Shown: piece by piece, positions 26,223 through 34,423 of the stretch
How the letters are laid out: each line of letters begins with the position of its first letter
Numbering within the stretch: position 1 is the stretch's first letter
Notes under the pieces: model-generated
Told to the model about the DNA's origin: nothing
Database searches by the model: none
What the model saw: only the letters and a program-made list of their open reading frames with translations
Origin: Thermococcus peptonophilus
GTDB taxonomy: Archaea > Methanobacteriota_B > Thermococci > Thermococcales > Thermococcaceae
DNA: 64,000 nucleotides
Assembly (NCBI RefSeq): GCF_001592435.1
Contig: NZ_CP014750.1
Coordinates: 806,001 to 870,000, forward strand
Direction of reading: 5' to 3'
Position numbers and translations under genes: made by a program

Positions 26223-26810
26223 ATGGGGATCAAAGAGAACCCCAAACTGCCGAAGTCCGTGGTGAGACACTTGGAACCAGACGAGAGAGTCCTATTTGCG
26301 ATAAAGAAAAAGGTAAGCCTCGAAAAGCCGAAGTGGCTCCTCGTTACCGACAGGAGGATAATCTACCTCGACGAGAAAGTCCTCGGGAGGTACGATCTCA
26401 AGGCCATTCCCTACCAGAAGCTCGAGCAGGTTCTCGTCAAGCTCGGTATAATGAGCTCAGAGTTCATCATACAGGGCGAAGAAGAGGTAACGCTCAAGCT
26501 TGGCTGGATGAACAAGGAAGAAGCGAGAAAGGCAATAAACGCCATAAAGGACGCCCTTAACGCCATCGCGGTTGAGCCAGTATCTATAGACGTCAAAAAG
26601 GGGTTAACCAGCGAGACCTGGGTGCTGAAGAAACCTAGGGAGTTCGTAACGAGGACGATGCCGGCTTACCAACCAGCCCAAGCCCCAATTCAGGAAGTGA
26701 AAGAAGACCCGCTTGAAAAACTCAAGAAGTTGAAGGAGCTCTACGACATGGGCGTGATAAGCCAGGAGGAATACGAAGAAAAGAGAAAGAAATTGTTGGA
26801 AGAGATCTAA
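26223..26810 (+). CDS. PH-like domain protein with C-terminal SHOCT motif
   Basis: A 195-residue cytosolic protein: residues 15-100 form a bacterial-type PH domain (KPKWLLVTDRRIIYLDEK), followed by a linker rich in Pro/Ala (PAYQPAQAPIQ) and a C-terminal SHOCT motif (LEKLKKLKELYDMGVISQEEYEEKRKKLLEEI shortened here to its pattern: L-K-x-L-x-D-x-G-x-I-x-x-x-E-F/Y). GGTGATG precedes the ATG. SHOCT tails mediate oligomerisation or binding to membrane-associated partners. It converges with the GH13 gene (gap of one base). Confidence 0.8.
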   Translation: MGIKENPKLPKSVVRHLEPDERVLFAIKKKVSLEKPKWLLVTDRRIIYLDEKVLGRYDLKAIPYQKLEQVLVKLGIMSSEFIIQGEEEVTLKLGWMNKEEARKAINAIKDALNAIAVEPVSIDVKKGLTSETWVLKKPREFVTRTMPAYQPAQAPIQEVKEDPLEKLKKLKELYDMGVISQEEYEEKRKKLLEEI

Positions 26811-26811
26811 C

Positions 26812-28953
26812 TCATCCTTTTTGTTTCCAGATTACAAGGGCTAAAACCGCTGTCAAGATTACCGGTAGGGCATAGAAGAGGGCCCTCTCTCCACTCGACT
26901 TCTGTCCCTCTAGAATCCTCGGAGGCTTCTCAGTAAGGATAACGGTTCTGTTCCCAACGCCGTAGAGAGTCAAGTTCAGCGGCCTTAAAACACCCCAGGC
27001 TTTCCCCTCATAGAATCTAACGGAGAACGGCACGCCCTCCGGGAGCGGAGCAACCGTGAAGTAATAGCCGGTTGACGACTTCAGGAGAGGCCTCGGTTCC
27101 CCAAGCTCCGGCAGGTCGCCGATGAGCCACAGCGTTCCGGAGACATCCCCCACGAAGCTGGCGTTGAGGGCTATGAGCGCGGGAACGTCGTTTCCGGAGT
27201 AGTAGTGGAGCGGCCTCGGAGAGCTTCTCCTTCCGCCGGAAAGGACCGTAACGTTCACCCATGCCGCCAAGGTCTCCAGACGGGGAACCTCAACGACTAT
27301 CTTCCCATCCCCCCAGGACAGAACCTTTGCCTCCCTATCGCCGATTATGACCTTGCCACCCTTTCCAAATCCTGCACCCCCGATGACTATCTTCTGGCCT
27401 GGCTGGGCCGCGTAGGGAGTTATTGAGCCGATGAGAGGGATTTTCTGCTCTCCCTCGGTGTGGAAGACGTAGACGCTGTCCCTCGGGAGATAAACAGAGG
27501 CCTTCCCGCCCGATACGGCCATCTCCCCACCGTAGAGGGCGTCGCGGTATGTGCCGTCGGGCCAGTCTATGGAGAAAGTCAGGTTGACCGCAGGCCCCTT
27601 GTTCATGACCACGAGGAGGCTGTGGTTCCCAAAAGTTCTCTCGAAGGCCCAGGTCTCGTAGGATGCAGTTAGGGTTCTGAAGTCCCCGAAGGCGAGGGCA
27701 TCGTTGGTCTTTCTCAGCCCTGCAAGGGTGCGAATTATTCTAGAAGCTTCGGTGGTGTTGTCGAAGACCATCATCGGCCTGTTGTAGGGGTCGCCCCTTC
27801 CGTCCTTGCTAGCGAGGTAGCTCTCGTCGCCGTAGTAGATCACAGGAATCCCGGGCAGGGTTAAGGTTAAAGCGAGGGCCATGTGAAAGCGCTGGATCTC
27901 GTCCTTCCTATCGCCAGCATTTAAAAAGCGGACGAGGTCGTGGCTGTCGAGAAAGTTCACCGCCTTTGTTGGATAGACGAAGTGGGAGTAGTAGTCCTCA
28001 AGCTCCTCGGAGAGCTTGTCGAGGCCGCCGAAGAAGGCGAAGGTCCTCACAATGTCCTCCCTGATTGGAATGCTAAGAACCGGGGAGACGTTCGAGTAGC
28101 GGTAGAACTCGTAGAGGTCATCACCCTTCTGGAGGGAGGGCGTGAAGTACTCGCCGTAGATGAAGAGCGGCCCTTTGGAGTAGAGGCGGAGGTAGAAGGT
28201 CTCAAGCCACCCGAGCTCCATGTGCTTGACGGCGTCTATTCTGAGGCCGCAGGCACCTGAGTCAACGAAGAGCATGGCCCCCTCGGTGAGGTATGAATCC
28301 ACCCACGGGTTGAGCTGATTGAAGTCAGAGAGGCCGTAGAGGTTTGCGTACTTGAGCGGTATCCCGCTCCACGTGAAGATGTTGCCGTTGTGGTGGTAGA
28401 TGTTCTCACGGATTCCGGTAATCGGGTCCACTTCAGCGTTCTTCGTGTCCTTGAAGTAGTCCGTCACAAAGGTGCCGTTGTCGTAGAGGGCACCATATTC
28501 ACCGTCGTTCACCGGGTTCGAGTGGTTGAGCACGTAGTCAACGATTACGCAGATTCCCCGCTTCTCTGCCTCTTTCACGAGCCGTCTGAAGTCGTTCCAG
28601 TCCCCAAAGTGCTCCTCAATTCTCCTGTAGTCCCTCGTCCAGTAGCCGTGATAGGGAGCGCTCCCGTAGGCAAGGGAGTTGATGTTGTCGTTGAGCGGCG
28701 AGACCCATATCATTGAGACTCCAAGGCTCTTTATGTAGTCGAGCTTCTCAATGAGGCCCTCTAAATCTCCACCCCAGTAGAGGCGGTAGTTGGAGTGAGT
28801 CGGGTCGTAGAACGGTTCGTTATTTGAGGTGTTGCCGTCGTAAAAGCGATCCACCATAACCTGGTATATTACCCCCCGCTCGGGAACTTCCCAGGCAGAG
28901 GCGATGGGAGTAATGAGTAGGAGTATCAGCACTGCTGGAATCAACCGCCCCAT
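26812..28953 (-). CDS. GH13 CGTase-like alpha-glucan enzyme, membrane-anchored
   Basis: A 713-residue secreted starch-active enzyme with cyclomaltodextrin-glucanotransferase layout: signal peptide (ends IASA), GH13 barrel with nucleophile Asp240 in GLRIDAVKHMELGW, acid/base Glu268 in FIYGEYF, and Asp339 in FLDSHD; C domain; IPT/TIG-like domain D (SITPYAAQPGQKIVIGG); starch-binding-like domain E; then a C-terminal transmembrane helix (ALPVILTAVLALVIW) with a basic tail. The KHM-GW motif favours CGTase or a related cyclodextrin/maltogenic enzyme over plain alpha-amylase. A perfect TGM operator overlaps its start region, placing it in the maltose/glycolysis regulon. The membrane anchor is unusual for secreted CGTases. 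Confidence 0.85.
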   Translation of the reverse strand: MGRLIPAVLILLLITPIASAWEVPERGVIYQVMVDRFYDGNTSNNEPFYDPTHSNYRLYWGGDLEGLIEKLDYIKSLGVSMIWVSPLNDNINSLAYGSAPYHGYWTRDYRRIEEHFGDWNDFRRLVKEAEKRGICVIVDYVLNHSNPVNDGEYGALYDNGTFVTDYFKDTKNAEVDPITGIRENIYHHNGNIFTWSGIPLKYANLYGLSDFNQLNPWVDSYLTEGAMLFVDSGACGLRIDAVKHMELGWLETFYLRLYSKGPLFIYGEYFTPSLQKGDDLYEFYRYSNVSPVLSIPIREDIVRTFAFFGGLDKLSEELEDYYSHFVYPTKAVNFLDSHDLVRFLNAGDRKDEIQRFHMALALTLTLPGIPVIYYGDESYLASKDGRGDPYNRPMMVFDNTTEASRIIRTLAGLRKTNDALAFGDFRTLTASYETWAFERTFGNHSLLVVMNKGPAVNLTFSIDWPDGTYRDALYGGEMAVSGGKASVYLPRDSVYVFHTEGEQKIPLIGSITPYAAQPGQKIVIGGAGFGKGGKVIIGDREAKVLSWGDGKIVVEVPRLETLAAWVNVTVLSGGRRSSPRPLHYYSGNDVPALIALNASFVGDVSGTLWLIGDLPELGEPRPLLKSSTGYYFTVAPLPEGVPFSVRFYEGKAWGVLRPLNLTLYGVGNRTVILTEKPPRILEGQKSSGERALFYALPVILTAVLALVIWKQKG

Positions 28954-28955
28954 TG

Positions 28956-28972
28956 TATCACCAGAAGTGATA
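28956..28972 (-). promoter_or_regulatory. Thermococcales Glycolytic Motif (TrmBL1/Tgr operator)
   Basis: TATCAC-CAGAA-GTGATA matches the TGM consensus TATCAC-N5-GTGATA exactly. It lies two bases before the ATG of the GH13 gene and downstream of a TATA-like CTTTTAAC (28984-28992, minus strand), overlapping the probable start site and ribosome site. For glycolytic genes the motif sits downstream of TATA, where TrmBL1/Tgr represses without maltooligosaccharide. I saw no other copy in the window. Confidence 0.85.
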
Positions 28973-28997
28973 AGAGAAGGCAGTTAAAAGCTTTGGG

Positions 28998-29657
28998 CTA
29001 AAGGGAAGAGATTTCATCGAGGGTAAACGAGAGTCCTTTTCCCATGACGCGCAGGTTTGCGGACTTTGAAACGTAAAGAACAAATTCTTCACCATTAAAC
29101 GTCCACGTAATCACTGTACTCGCGATCTCCTCTAGGAGAGGCAGAAGCCCGGGGTAAGACATTTCAACCACGTCCCTGTTGATGAAGTAAAAGGCTATCC
29201 TCCTCCTGTCACCCTCAAACATTGCTACGTTCTTGACGAGCCTGAGGGCTCCCCTCCTTTCGAGAGCAAGGAAAAGCTTGTGGACTCCGAGAACCGGGTT
29301 TAGAACGACGTCATTGAAGGACGCCTTCTCAACTATCCTGCCGTAGTAGCTTACATCCAGGGAATACCTGTCAACGTCAACCTCGCCGAGAACGTTGCCG
29401 CAGTTTCTTTCCCCACCACCTATTTTAATAACAGGCACATCGTTGAACCCGGAAACGTCAAATCCCATGAACTCAAGTTTGGTGAGAGTTTCACAGAGAG
29501 TATCAGCAACGTCGTCGATAAGCACCGGTCGGTTTTCCCTGTTCAGGTATATGAGGTAGAACAGCACTTCGGGCATTGAAACCGTGTCGTACTCAATCAA
29601 CACCGTCTCACCAGGATAAAACGCCGACAAAAACTCACGAAGATCAGTTTTGGACAC
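28998..29657 (-). CDS. DUF257 family protein
   Basis: A 219-residue Thermococcales-type DUF257 protein with a RecA-like fold lacking an obvious Walker A motif. Family-like stretches are SAFYPGETVLIEYDTVSMPEVLFY, PVLIDDVADTL, PVIKIGGGERNCGNV and VVEMSYPGLLPLLEEIASTV. Function is unknown. The open frame begins at GTG 29666, but AGGTGG precedes the GTG at 29657, so the latter is preferred. It ends 26 bases after the TGM region of the GH13 gene on the same strand; a shared transcript is unlikely because the GH13 gene has its own promoter between them. Confidence 0.8.
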   Translation of the reverse strand: MSKTDLREFLSAFYPGETVLIEYDTVSMPEVLFYLIYLNRENRPVLIDDVADTLCETLTKLEFMGFDVSGFNDVPVIKIGGGERNCGNVLGEVDVDRYSLDVSYYGRIVEKASFNDVVLNPVLGVHKLFLALERRGALRLVKNVAMFEGDRRRIAFYFINRDVVEMSYPGLLPLLEEIASTVITWTFNGEEFVLYVSKSANLRVMGKGLSFTLDEISSL

Positions 29658-29713
29658 GCCGACCACCTGTGGTTACTTACACTTAGGAAATATAAAAAAG
29701 TATCGAAACTCGG

Positions 29714-29741
29714 AAGATTGTTCAAATAATTAAACAATCTT
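29714..29741 (-). terminator. Hairpin at the end of the TldE-like gene
   Basis: A perfect nine-base inverted repeat, AAGATTGTT/AACAATCTT with a ten-base AT loop, spans the stop codon of the TldE-like gene. The AT content is high and there is no strong T-run on the minus strand, so termination is only suggested. Confidence 0.35.
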
Positions 29742-31019
29742 TGCGTGAACCTTAACCCTCGGAGCCATAAATGAGGAAATTCTTTTAACGACCCTTCCAG
29801 GCTCGGCTGTTTTTAGGAGATCAAAGACGTTGCCAACTAGCATGTTGTCCTTAAAGGGGATGACCTCTCCATTTTTGACAACGTAGCCGAGACCAACTGG
29901 AAGTGAAAAGTCCCCGCTGACGGGGTTGGCAGTGTGCTCACCGAAAACACTCTTTATGATGACCCCCTCAAAGTCCTCCAGGCTTTCCTCTCCAGGTTCG
30001 ACCACAAGGTTGCTCGCTCCTATTGAAGGTGTTGTTCTGAAGCTCCTCACCGCGTTTCCAGTGCTCTTTAGGCCGAGAAGGGCGGCGTAGGTGTGGTCGA
30101 GGAGAAAGCCCTTTAGAATACCGTTCTCGATCAGGTAGCTCCTCTGACCCGGCGTACCCTCACCGTCGAAGGGATAGCTCCCCGGGAGACCTTCGAGGGT
30201 TGAGTCGTCCACGAGGGTAAAGGCATCGGAGGCAACCGGCTCCCCGAGAGTGAAAAACCTGCTCCTGCCGTAGTAAACCTCATCACCGTAGAAGTTCTCA
30301 AGAAGGACCTCCACAACGGACATGACCGCCTCGGGCTCAAGCACGAGTTCTCCATCGTAGGGTTCGACCTTCCTGGCCCTTGCGCTGAGCTCTGCATCCT
30401 CCTTTGCCTTCAGTATGGCCTCCTCTAAGGCCTCAACGCCCTGGAGGGAGCGGTAGCTCTGATAGAAAGAACCGTTTCCGGGCCTGTCTTCCCTAACGGC
30501 GTAGGTGGAAACTCCCATGTACGTTGAGGAGGCTTCAAGCTCAACTCCGTTGGAGTTCACGACACCATACCTCTCAAAGGCTAGAGAAATCGAACCCGAA
30601 AGGGTCTCTTTTCCCTTCAGCTCCCTCATTTTCTCAGCATACTGGAGCGCAAGGGCGTGCGCATCTTCAAAGGGTATCTCTTCGATTCTCCTGTCGTATA
30701 TTCCCTTGACCCCGGGAACTTTAGACGGAACCGGGAAGCCCCTGAAGGGAACCTCGCTGACCTTAGCCAGCTTCATCGTCCGCTCCACGAACTTTTCAAG
30801 CTCTGAAAGAGAGTGGTGGATGCCGGTTATGTACGAGAAGCCGAGCTTTCCGTTCAGTCCCACCCTGAGACTAATGCCGGAGTAGAACTTCCTCTGGGAG
30901 CGTTCGAGGGCTTCTCTCTCTATCCTGAAAGAACCGCTCCTCCCGCTCTCCCAGTAAATCTCCCACTCCACGTTCTTCGAGTTCAGGATTTCAGCTAGGC
31001 TCTCAATAACATCAATCAT
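29730..31019 (-). CDS. tldE: TldE/PmbA-like subunit
   Basis: Non-catalytic partner of the TldD protease. The 429-residue protein aligns in layout with TldD but lacks the HExxxH motif; characteristic stretches are SLAFERYGVVNSNG, GTPGQRSYLIENGILKGFLLDHTYAALLG and the C-terminal VSGDFSLPVGLGYVVKNGEV, typical of PmbA/TldE. The pair forms a heterodimeric metalloprotease that degrades unfolded or modified peptides in bacteria. The ATG overlaps the tldD stop codon by four bases, so the two subunits are made together. Confidence 0.9.
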   Translation of the reverse strand: MIDVIESLAEILNSKNVEWEIYWESGRSGSFRIEREALERSQRKFYSGISLRVGLNGKLGFSYITGIHHSLSELEKFVERTMKLAKVSEVPFRGFPVPSKVPGVKGIYDRRIEEIPFEDAHALALQYAEKMRELKGKETLSGSISLAFERYGVVNSNGVELEASSTYMGVSTYAVREDRPGNGSFYQSYRSLQGVEALEEAILKAKEDAELSARARKVEPYDGELVLEPEAVMSVVEVLLENFYGDEVYYGRSRFFTLGEPVASDAFTLVDDSTLEGLPGSYPFDGEGTPGQRSYLIENGILKGFLLDHTYAALLGLKSTGNAVRSFRTTPSIGASNLVVEPGEESLEDFEGVIIKSVFGEHTANPVSGDFSLPVGLGYVVKNGEVIPFKDNMLVGNVFDLLKTAEPGRVVKRISSFMAPRVKVHAKIV

Positions 31020-32383
31020 CTCAATCCCCCCACCAGGGCCTTCGTGAGTATGTGCGGGCCGCCATCGTCCACGGGAACCGTCTGCCCCTTGCCACAGTAT
31101 CCGGGATACTCAATCCTGACGTCCCTTCCAATGGCGCGGATGCCCCTGAGAACGTCGAGGATCTTTCCGGAGAGAGCAACGTCGCGCACCATTTCCCTAA
31201 GCTCTCCGTTCTCGATTATGTAGCCTTCTTTCGCACCGAAGGTGAAGGTTCCGTTGGCGGTGTCCACCTGTCCTCCCTTGTCGCCTATCATGTACAACCC
31301 GTACTTGACCTCCTCGAGCATTTCCTCGAACGACCAGTCGCCAGCTTCAACGTATGTGTTGCCCATCCTTACGAGGGGCTGGTGAGCGTAGCTCTGCGCC
31401 CTCCCGTGGCCGTTCGGCTCAAGGTCGAAGTACTGGGCAGTCTCGCGGTCGTTGAGGTAGTTCACCAGGACACCGTCGCGGATAATCTCAACCCTCTTGG
31501 CCCTTATTCCCTCGTCGTCGTAGATGTAGGAGCCGAACTTGCCCGGGAGCGTTGGGTCATCAACGACTGTGAGCTCATCAACCGCTATCCTCTGACCCAG
31601 TTTTCCAGCCAAAATGCTGTCTCCGTTCTTCACGAGGTCTGCCTCGACTGCATGCCCAAGCGCCTCGTGGATGAAGAGGCCAGTAAGCTCCGGGTCGGCT
31701 ATTACCGGGAACTCGCCCGACGGGGGGGAACTGGCTTTTAACAGTTCTTTAGCCTTTTCCACCACTGTGGAAGTCCAATAAGAAAAGTCAATCCCCTCAA
31801 CCATCTCCCAGCCGAGAGTTCCCCCGAAGCTCTTCCAGTACTGCTGCATCTCCCCGCTCTCCTTCGCAGTTACGGAAAACCCAAAGCGTATCCTGGGAAC
31901 AACCGTCCTTATCTCGCTCCCGAGGGAGTTGAAATAGAAGGTTTCCACAATAGTATCGCGATAAGAGACGTTTCTGTTCACGATCTTTTCCCCTGTGAGC
32001 ATGGAATCCGCCTCTTTCACAAGGGCAACCTTGTCCTCGATGTTTATCTCAGAGAAGGGCTTTTTCACGGGCATTTCGGCGTCATCCACAACGGGATCAC
32101 CAGTGTATATCTTTGAGTCTCCCTGGGAGAGCTTAGCTATTTTCATGGCTGTTTCTATCGCTCTCTCAAACCTTCCGAAGTCGTTTGCGCTTGAAAACCC
32201 CCACGCGCCGTTGAAGGCTCTTGCACCTATTCCCGTCTCAGAGTTACTGGAAAGCCCCCTGAGCTGGCCGTTGCTCATAGACACCTCGGTCATGACCACC
32301 CTTGAGATCCTGATTTCATAATAATCAACCCCGTGCTTTCTCGCCAGCTCTTCCGCAGACCTCATGAGTCTCTCAACTTCCAT
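31016..32383 (-). CDS. tldD: TldD metalloprotease subunit
   Basis: Catalytic subunit of the TldD/E protease, a zinc enzyme. The active-site motif FIHEALGHAVEAD (HEALGH at 239-244) and the C-terminal cysteine region GYCGKGQTVPVDDGGPH are present; 455 residues is normal. AGGTGAG precedes the ATG and a TATA-like GATATAAAC lies upstream on this strand. Bacterial TldD/E matures microcin B17 and helps degrade CcdA; archaeal substrates are largely unknown. No ribosomally made modified peptide gene is visible nearby. Confidence 0.93.
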   Translation of the reverse strand: MEVERLMRSAEELARKHGVDYYEIRISRVVMTEVSMSNGQLRGLSSNSETGIGARAFNGAWGFSSANDFGRFERAIETAMKIAKLSQGDSKIYTGDPVVDDAEMPVKKPFSEINIEDKVALVKEADSMLTGEKIVNRNVSYRDTIVETFYFNSLGSEIRTVVPRIRFGFSVTAKESGEMQQYWKSFGGTLGWEMVEGIDFSYWTSTVVEKAKELLKASSPPSGEFPVIADPELTGLFIHEALGHAVEADLVKNGDSILAGKLGQRIAVDELTVVDDPTLPGKFGSYIYDDEGIRAKRVEIIRDGVLVNYLNDRETAQYFDLEPNGHGRAQSYAHQPLVRMGNTYVEAGDWSFEEMLEEVKYGLYMIGDKGGQVDTANGTFTFGAKEGYIIENGELREMVRDVALSGKILDVLRGIRAIGRDVRIEYPGYCGKGQTVPVDDGGPHILTKALVGGLR

Positions 32384-32488
32384 CTCATCTCACCTGGAGG
32401 CAGTCTGGAATTGGGTTTATATCATTTTGCCAGCCTAAAAACCGAAGAGTTTATAGTGTAAAAAACAAGCAACGTCCCGGTGATATGT

Positions 32489-34423
32489 ATGAAAAGGGCA
32501 CTTTCCATTCTGCTGGCAGCGTTCCTCATAGCATCGTTGGTAGTAACCCCAGTGAAGGCGCAGTGCCCCTCAGAGGGAACCACTGTCGTCTTGAAGGCAC
32601 CTGCCGTCTCAAAGACTCCAGATGGACGGCTCGTCGGTGTAGCCACGGACTTCGTGATAACCGTCGCGCCGGGCAGCGGGCACGTTTACGTCGAGACCTG
32701 GCCCCTCTCAGAGGTGGACATGCAGGCCAGCGCGAGGCTGGCGGCGCAAATAGCTGGAAAGGTAACGGGCAAAGACATGAGCAAGTACGACGTCTTCATA
32801 CAGGTCAAAACGGACACGCCGATCATAGGCGGGCCATCGGCAGGAGGAACAATGACAGTGGGCATAATCGCCGCCCTCATGGGGTGGAAGGTAAACCCAA
32901 AGGTAATGATGACTGGAATGATAAACCCCGACGGAACGATAGGCCCTGTCGGTGGAATCCTTGAGAAGGCTTCAGCGGCCGCTTCGGTCGGGGCAAAGCT
33001 TTTCCTCATCCCCCAGGGCCAGAGGATTCAGGTCATCCAGGAGACCCAGCAGAAGAGCATAGGCGGGATAGTGCAGGTCGTGCAGACAAAGAGCGAGAAG
33101 GTTGACGTCGTTGAATACGCAAAGGAGCGCTGGGGCCTCGAGGTTAAGGAGGTAAGCGACATATACGAGGCCGTCTACTACTTCACCGGCCACATGCTCC
33201 CCAAGCCGAAGGCACCGGCCAACGTCCTTATAGACACTTCCTTCCTCAAGGACGACGCCGTCAAAGACTACCAGAACACCACTGCCTACTACGAGAGCGT
33301 TAAGGAGAAGCTGAAAAAGAGCAACGTGGATTATTCCACCTACACGGTCCTCAAAGAGGCACTGGATCAGGCAAAGGCCATACTTGATGACGCTAAAGAA
33401 GCTTTGGACTCTGGAATGTACTACACGGCCCTCAGCAAGGACTTCCAGGCGAGGATAGTCCTGAGGCACATTGACTGGTACATCAGCGTTGAGAGCCCAG
33501 AGGACGTTGCGAACCTTCTGACTAGTGTAAACTCTTACATAAACCAGACCGAAAGCCTAGTATCGTCCATGGAGATAAGGGGCATGACGATGCTCCAGGC
33601 GGTTGCCGCCGCCGAAGAGAGGGTAGAGGATGCCAAGGCGAGCCTCCAGGAAGGCTGGAAGTACTACTACAGCGCCGACTACTGGGACGCCGTTGATAAA
33701 GCCGCCTACGCCTATGAGAGAGCGCAGACCGCGCGCTTCTGGGCCAAACTTGGTGAGAGGTTCGCAAAGGGTGAGGTTATAGATAGGGAAGAGCTCAAAG
33801 ACACTGCAAGAAACTACATAGATGAGTCAAGCCTTATAGTGACCTACATCGAGTCCATGTACGGAAACGTCATAGGGAACGACCTCCTAGATACGATCCA
33901 AAAGGCAGAGCAGTACTACGGGGACGGGAAGTACTCAGCGGCAATCTTCACCGCTATGGAAGCGAGGGTTCGCGGGGAGGTGTTCCTTGACACCCTCGGA
34001 ATAGACAACGAGACCATCCTAAGGGAGAAACTTCGGGAAATGAAAGAGGCAGCGAAGACGGCCATAGGAATAGCGCAGATGAACGGACTCCATCCGCTCC
34101 TCTCGGTAGCATACTACGAGTTCGCCGAGAGCTACGAGAAGGGCAACACCACCGACGATCTAGTAAATGCGATGATATTCTACCAGTATGCAAGGGAGAG
34201 CGCCGGCGTGTTCCTGATAAAGGTGAACGAGAGCACACCAAACGTTCCAAGCAACGAAACTGCCATACCAGCCCTGCCAACCAATACGAACACAAACGGC
34301 GGAAGTACTTCCACGCCGAGCGCAACCTCAACAAGTACCCCAAGCTCGGGGATACAATCGGTCTGCGGTCCAGCTTTCATTCTCGCCCTCGCACTTCTCC
34401 CGCTCCTGAGGAAGCGTAGGTGA
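32489..34423 (+). CDS. Exported S16 (Lon-like) serine protease with CGP-CTERM signal
   Basis: A 644-residue extracellular protease. After a signal peptide (LLAAFLIASLVVTPVKA) comes a Lon-type proteolytic domain with Ser117 in GGPSAGGT and Lys160 in GGILEKA; the 43-residue spacing of the dyad equals that of Lon. No ATPase domain is present. Residues about 240-590 are helical, then a Ser/Thr/Asn linker and a C-terminal Cys-Gly-Pro followed by a hydrophobic helix and RKRR: a CGP-CTERM sorting/lipid-anchoring signal specific to Thermococcales. GTG 32480 lies in the ribosome site; ATG 32489 is the start. TTTATAGT near 32448 is its TATA box. The end overlaps the convergent gene by 47 bases. Confidence 0.88.
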   Translation: MKRALSILLAAFLIASLVVTPVKAQCPSEGTTVVLKAPAVSKTPDGRLVGVATDFVITVAPGSGHVYVETWPLSEVDMQASARLAAQIAGKVTGKDMSKYDVFIQVKTDTPIIGGPSAGGTMTVGIIAALMGWKVNPKVMMTGMINPDGTIGPVGGILEKASAAASVGAKLFLIPQGQRIQVIQETQQKSIGGIVQVVQTKSEKVDVVEYAKERWGLEVKEVSDIYEAVYYFTGHMLPKPKAPANVLIDTSFLKDDAVKDYQNTTAYYESVKEKLKKSNVDYSTYTVLKEALDQAKAILDDAKEALDSGMYYTALSKDFQARIVLRHIDWYISVESPEDVANLLTSVNSYINQTESLVSSMEIRGMTMLQAVAAAEERVEDAKASLQEGWKYYYSADYWDAVDKAAYAYERAQTARFWAKLGERFAKGEVIDREELKDTARNYIDESSLIVTYIESMYGNVIGNDLLDTIQKAEQYYGDGKYSAAIFTAMEARVRGEVFLDTLGIDNETILREKLREMKEAAKTAIGIAQMNGLHPLLSVAYYEFAESYEKGNTTDDLVNAMIFYQYARESAGVFLIKVNESTPNVPSNETAIPALPTNTNTNGGSTSTPSATSTSTPSSGIQSVCGPAFILALALLPLLRKRR

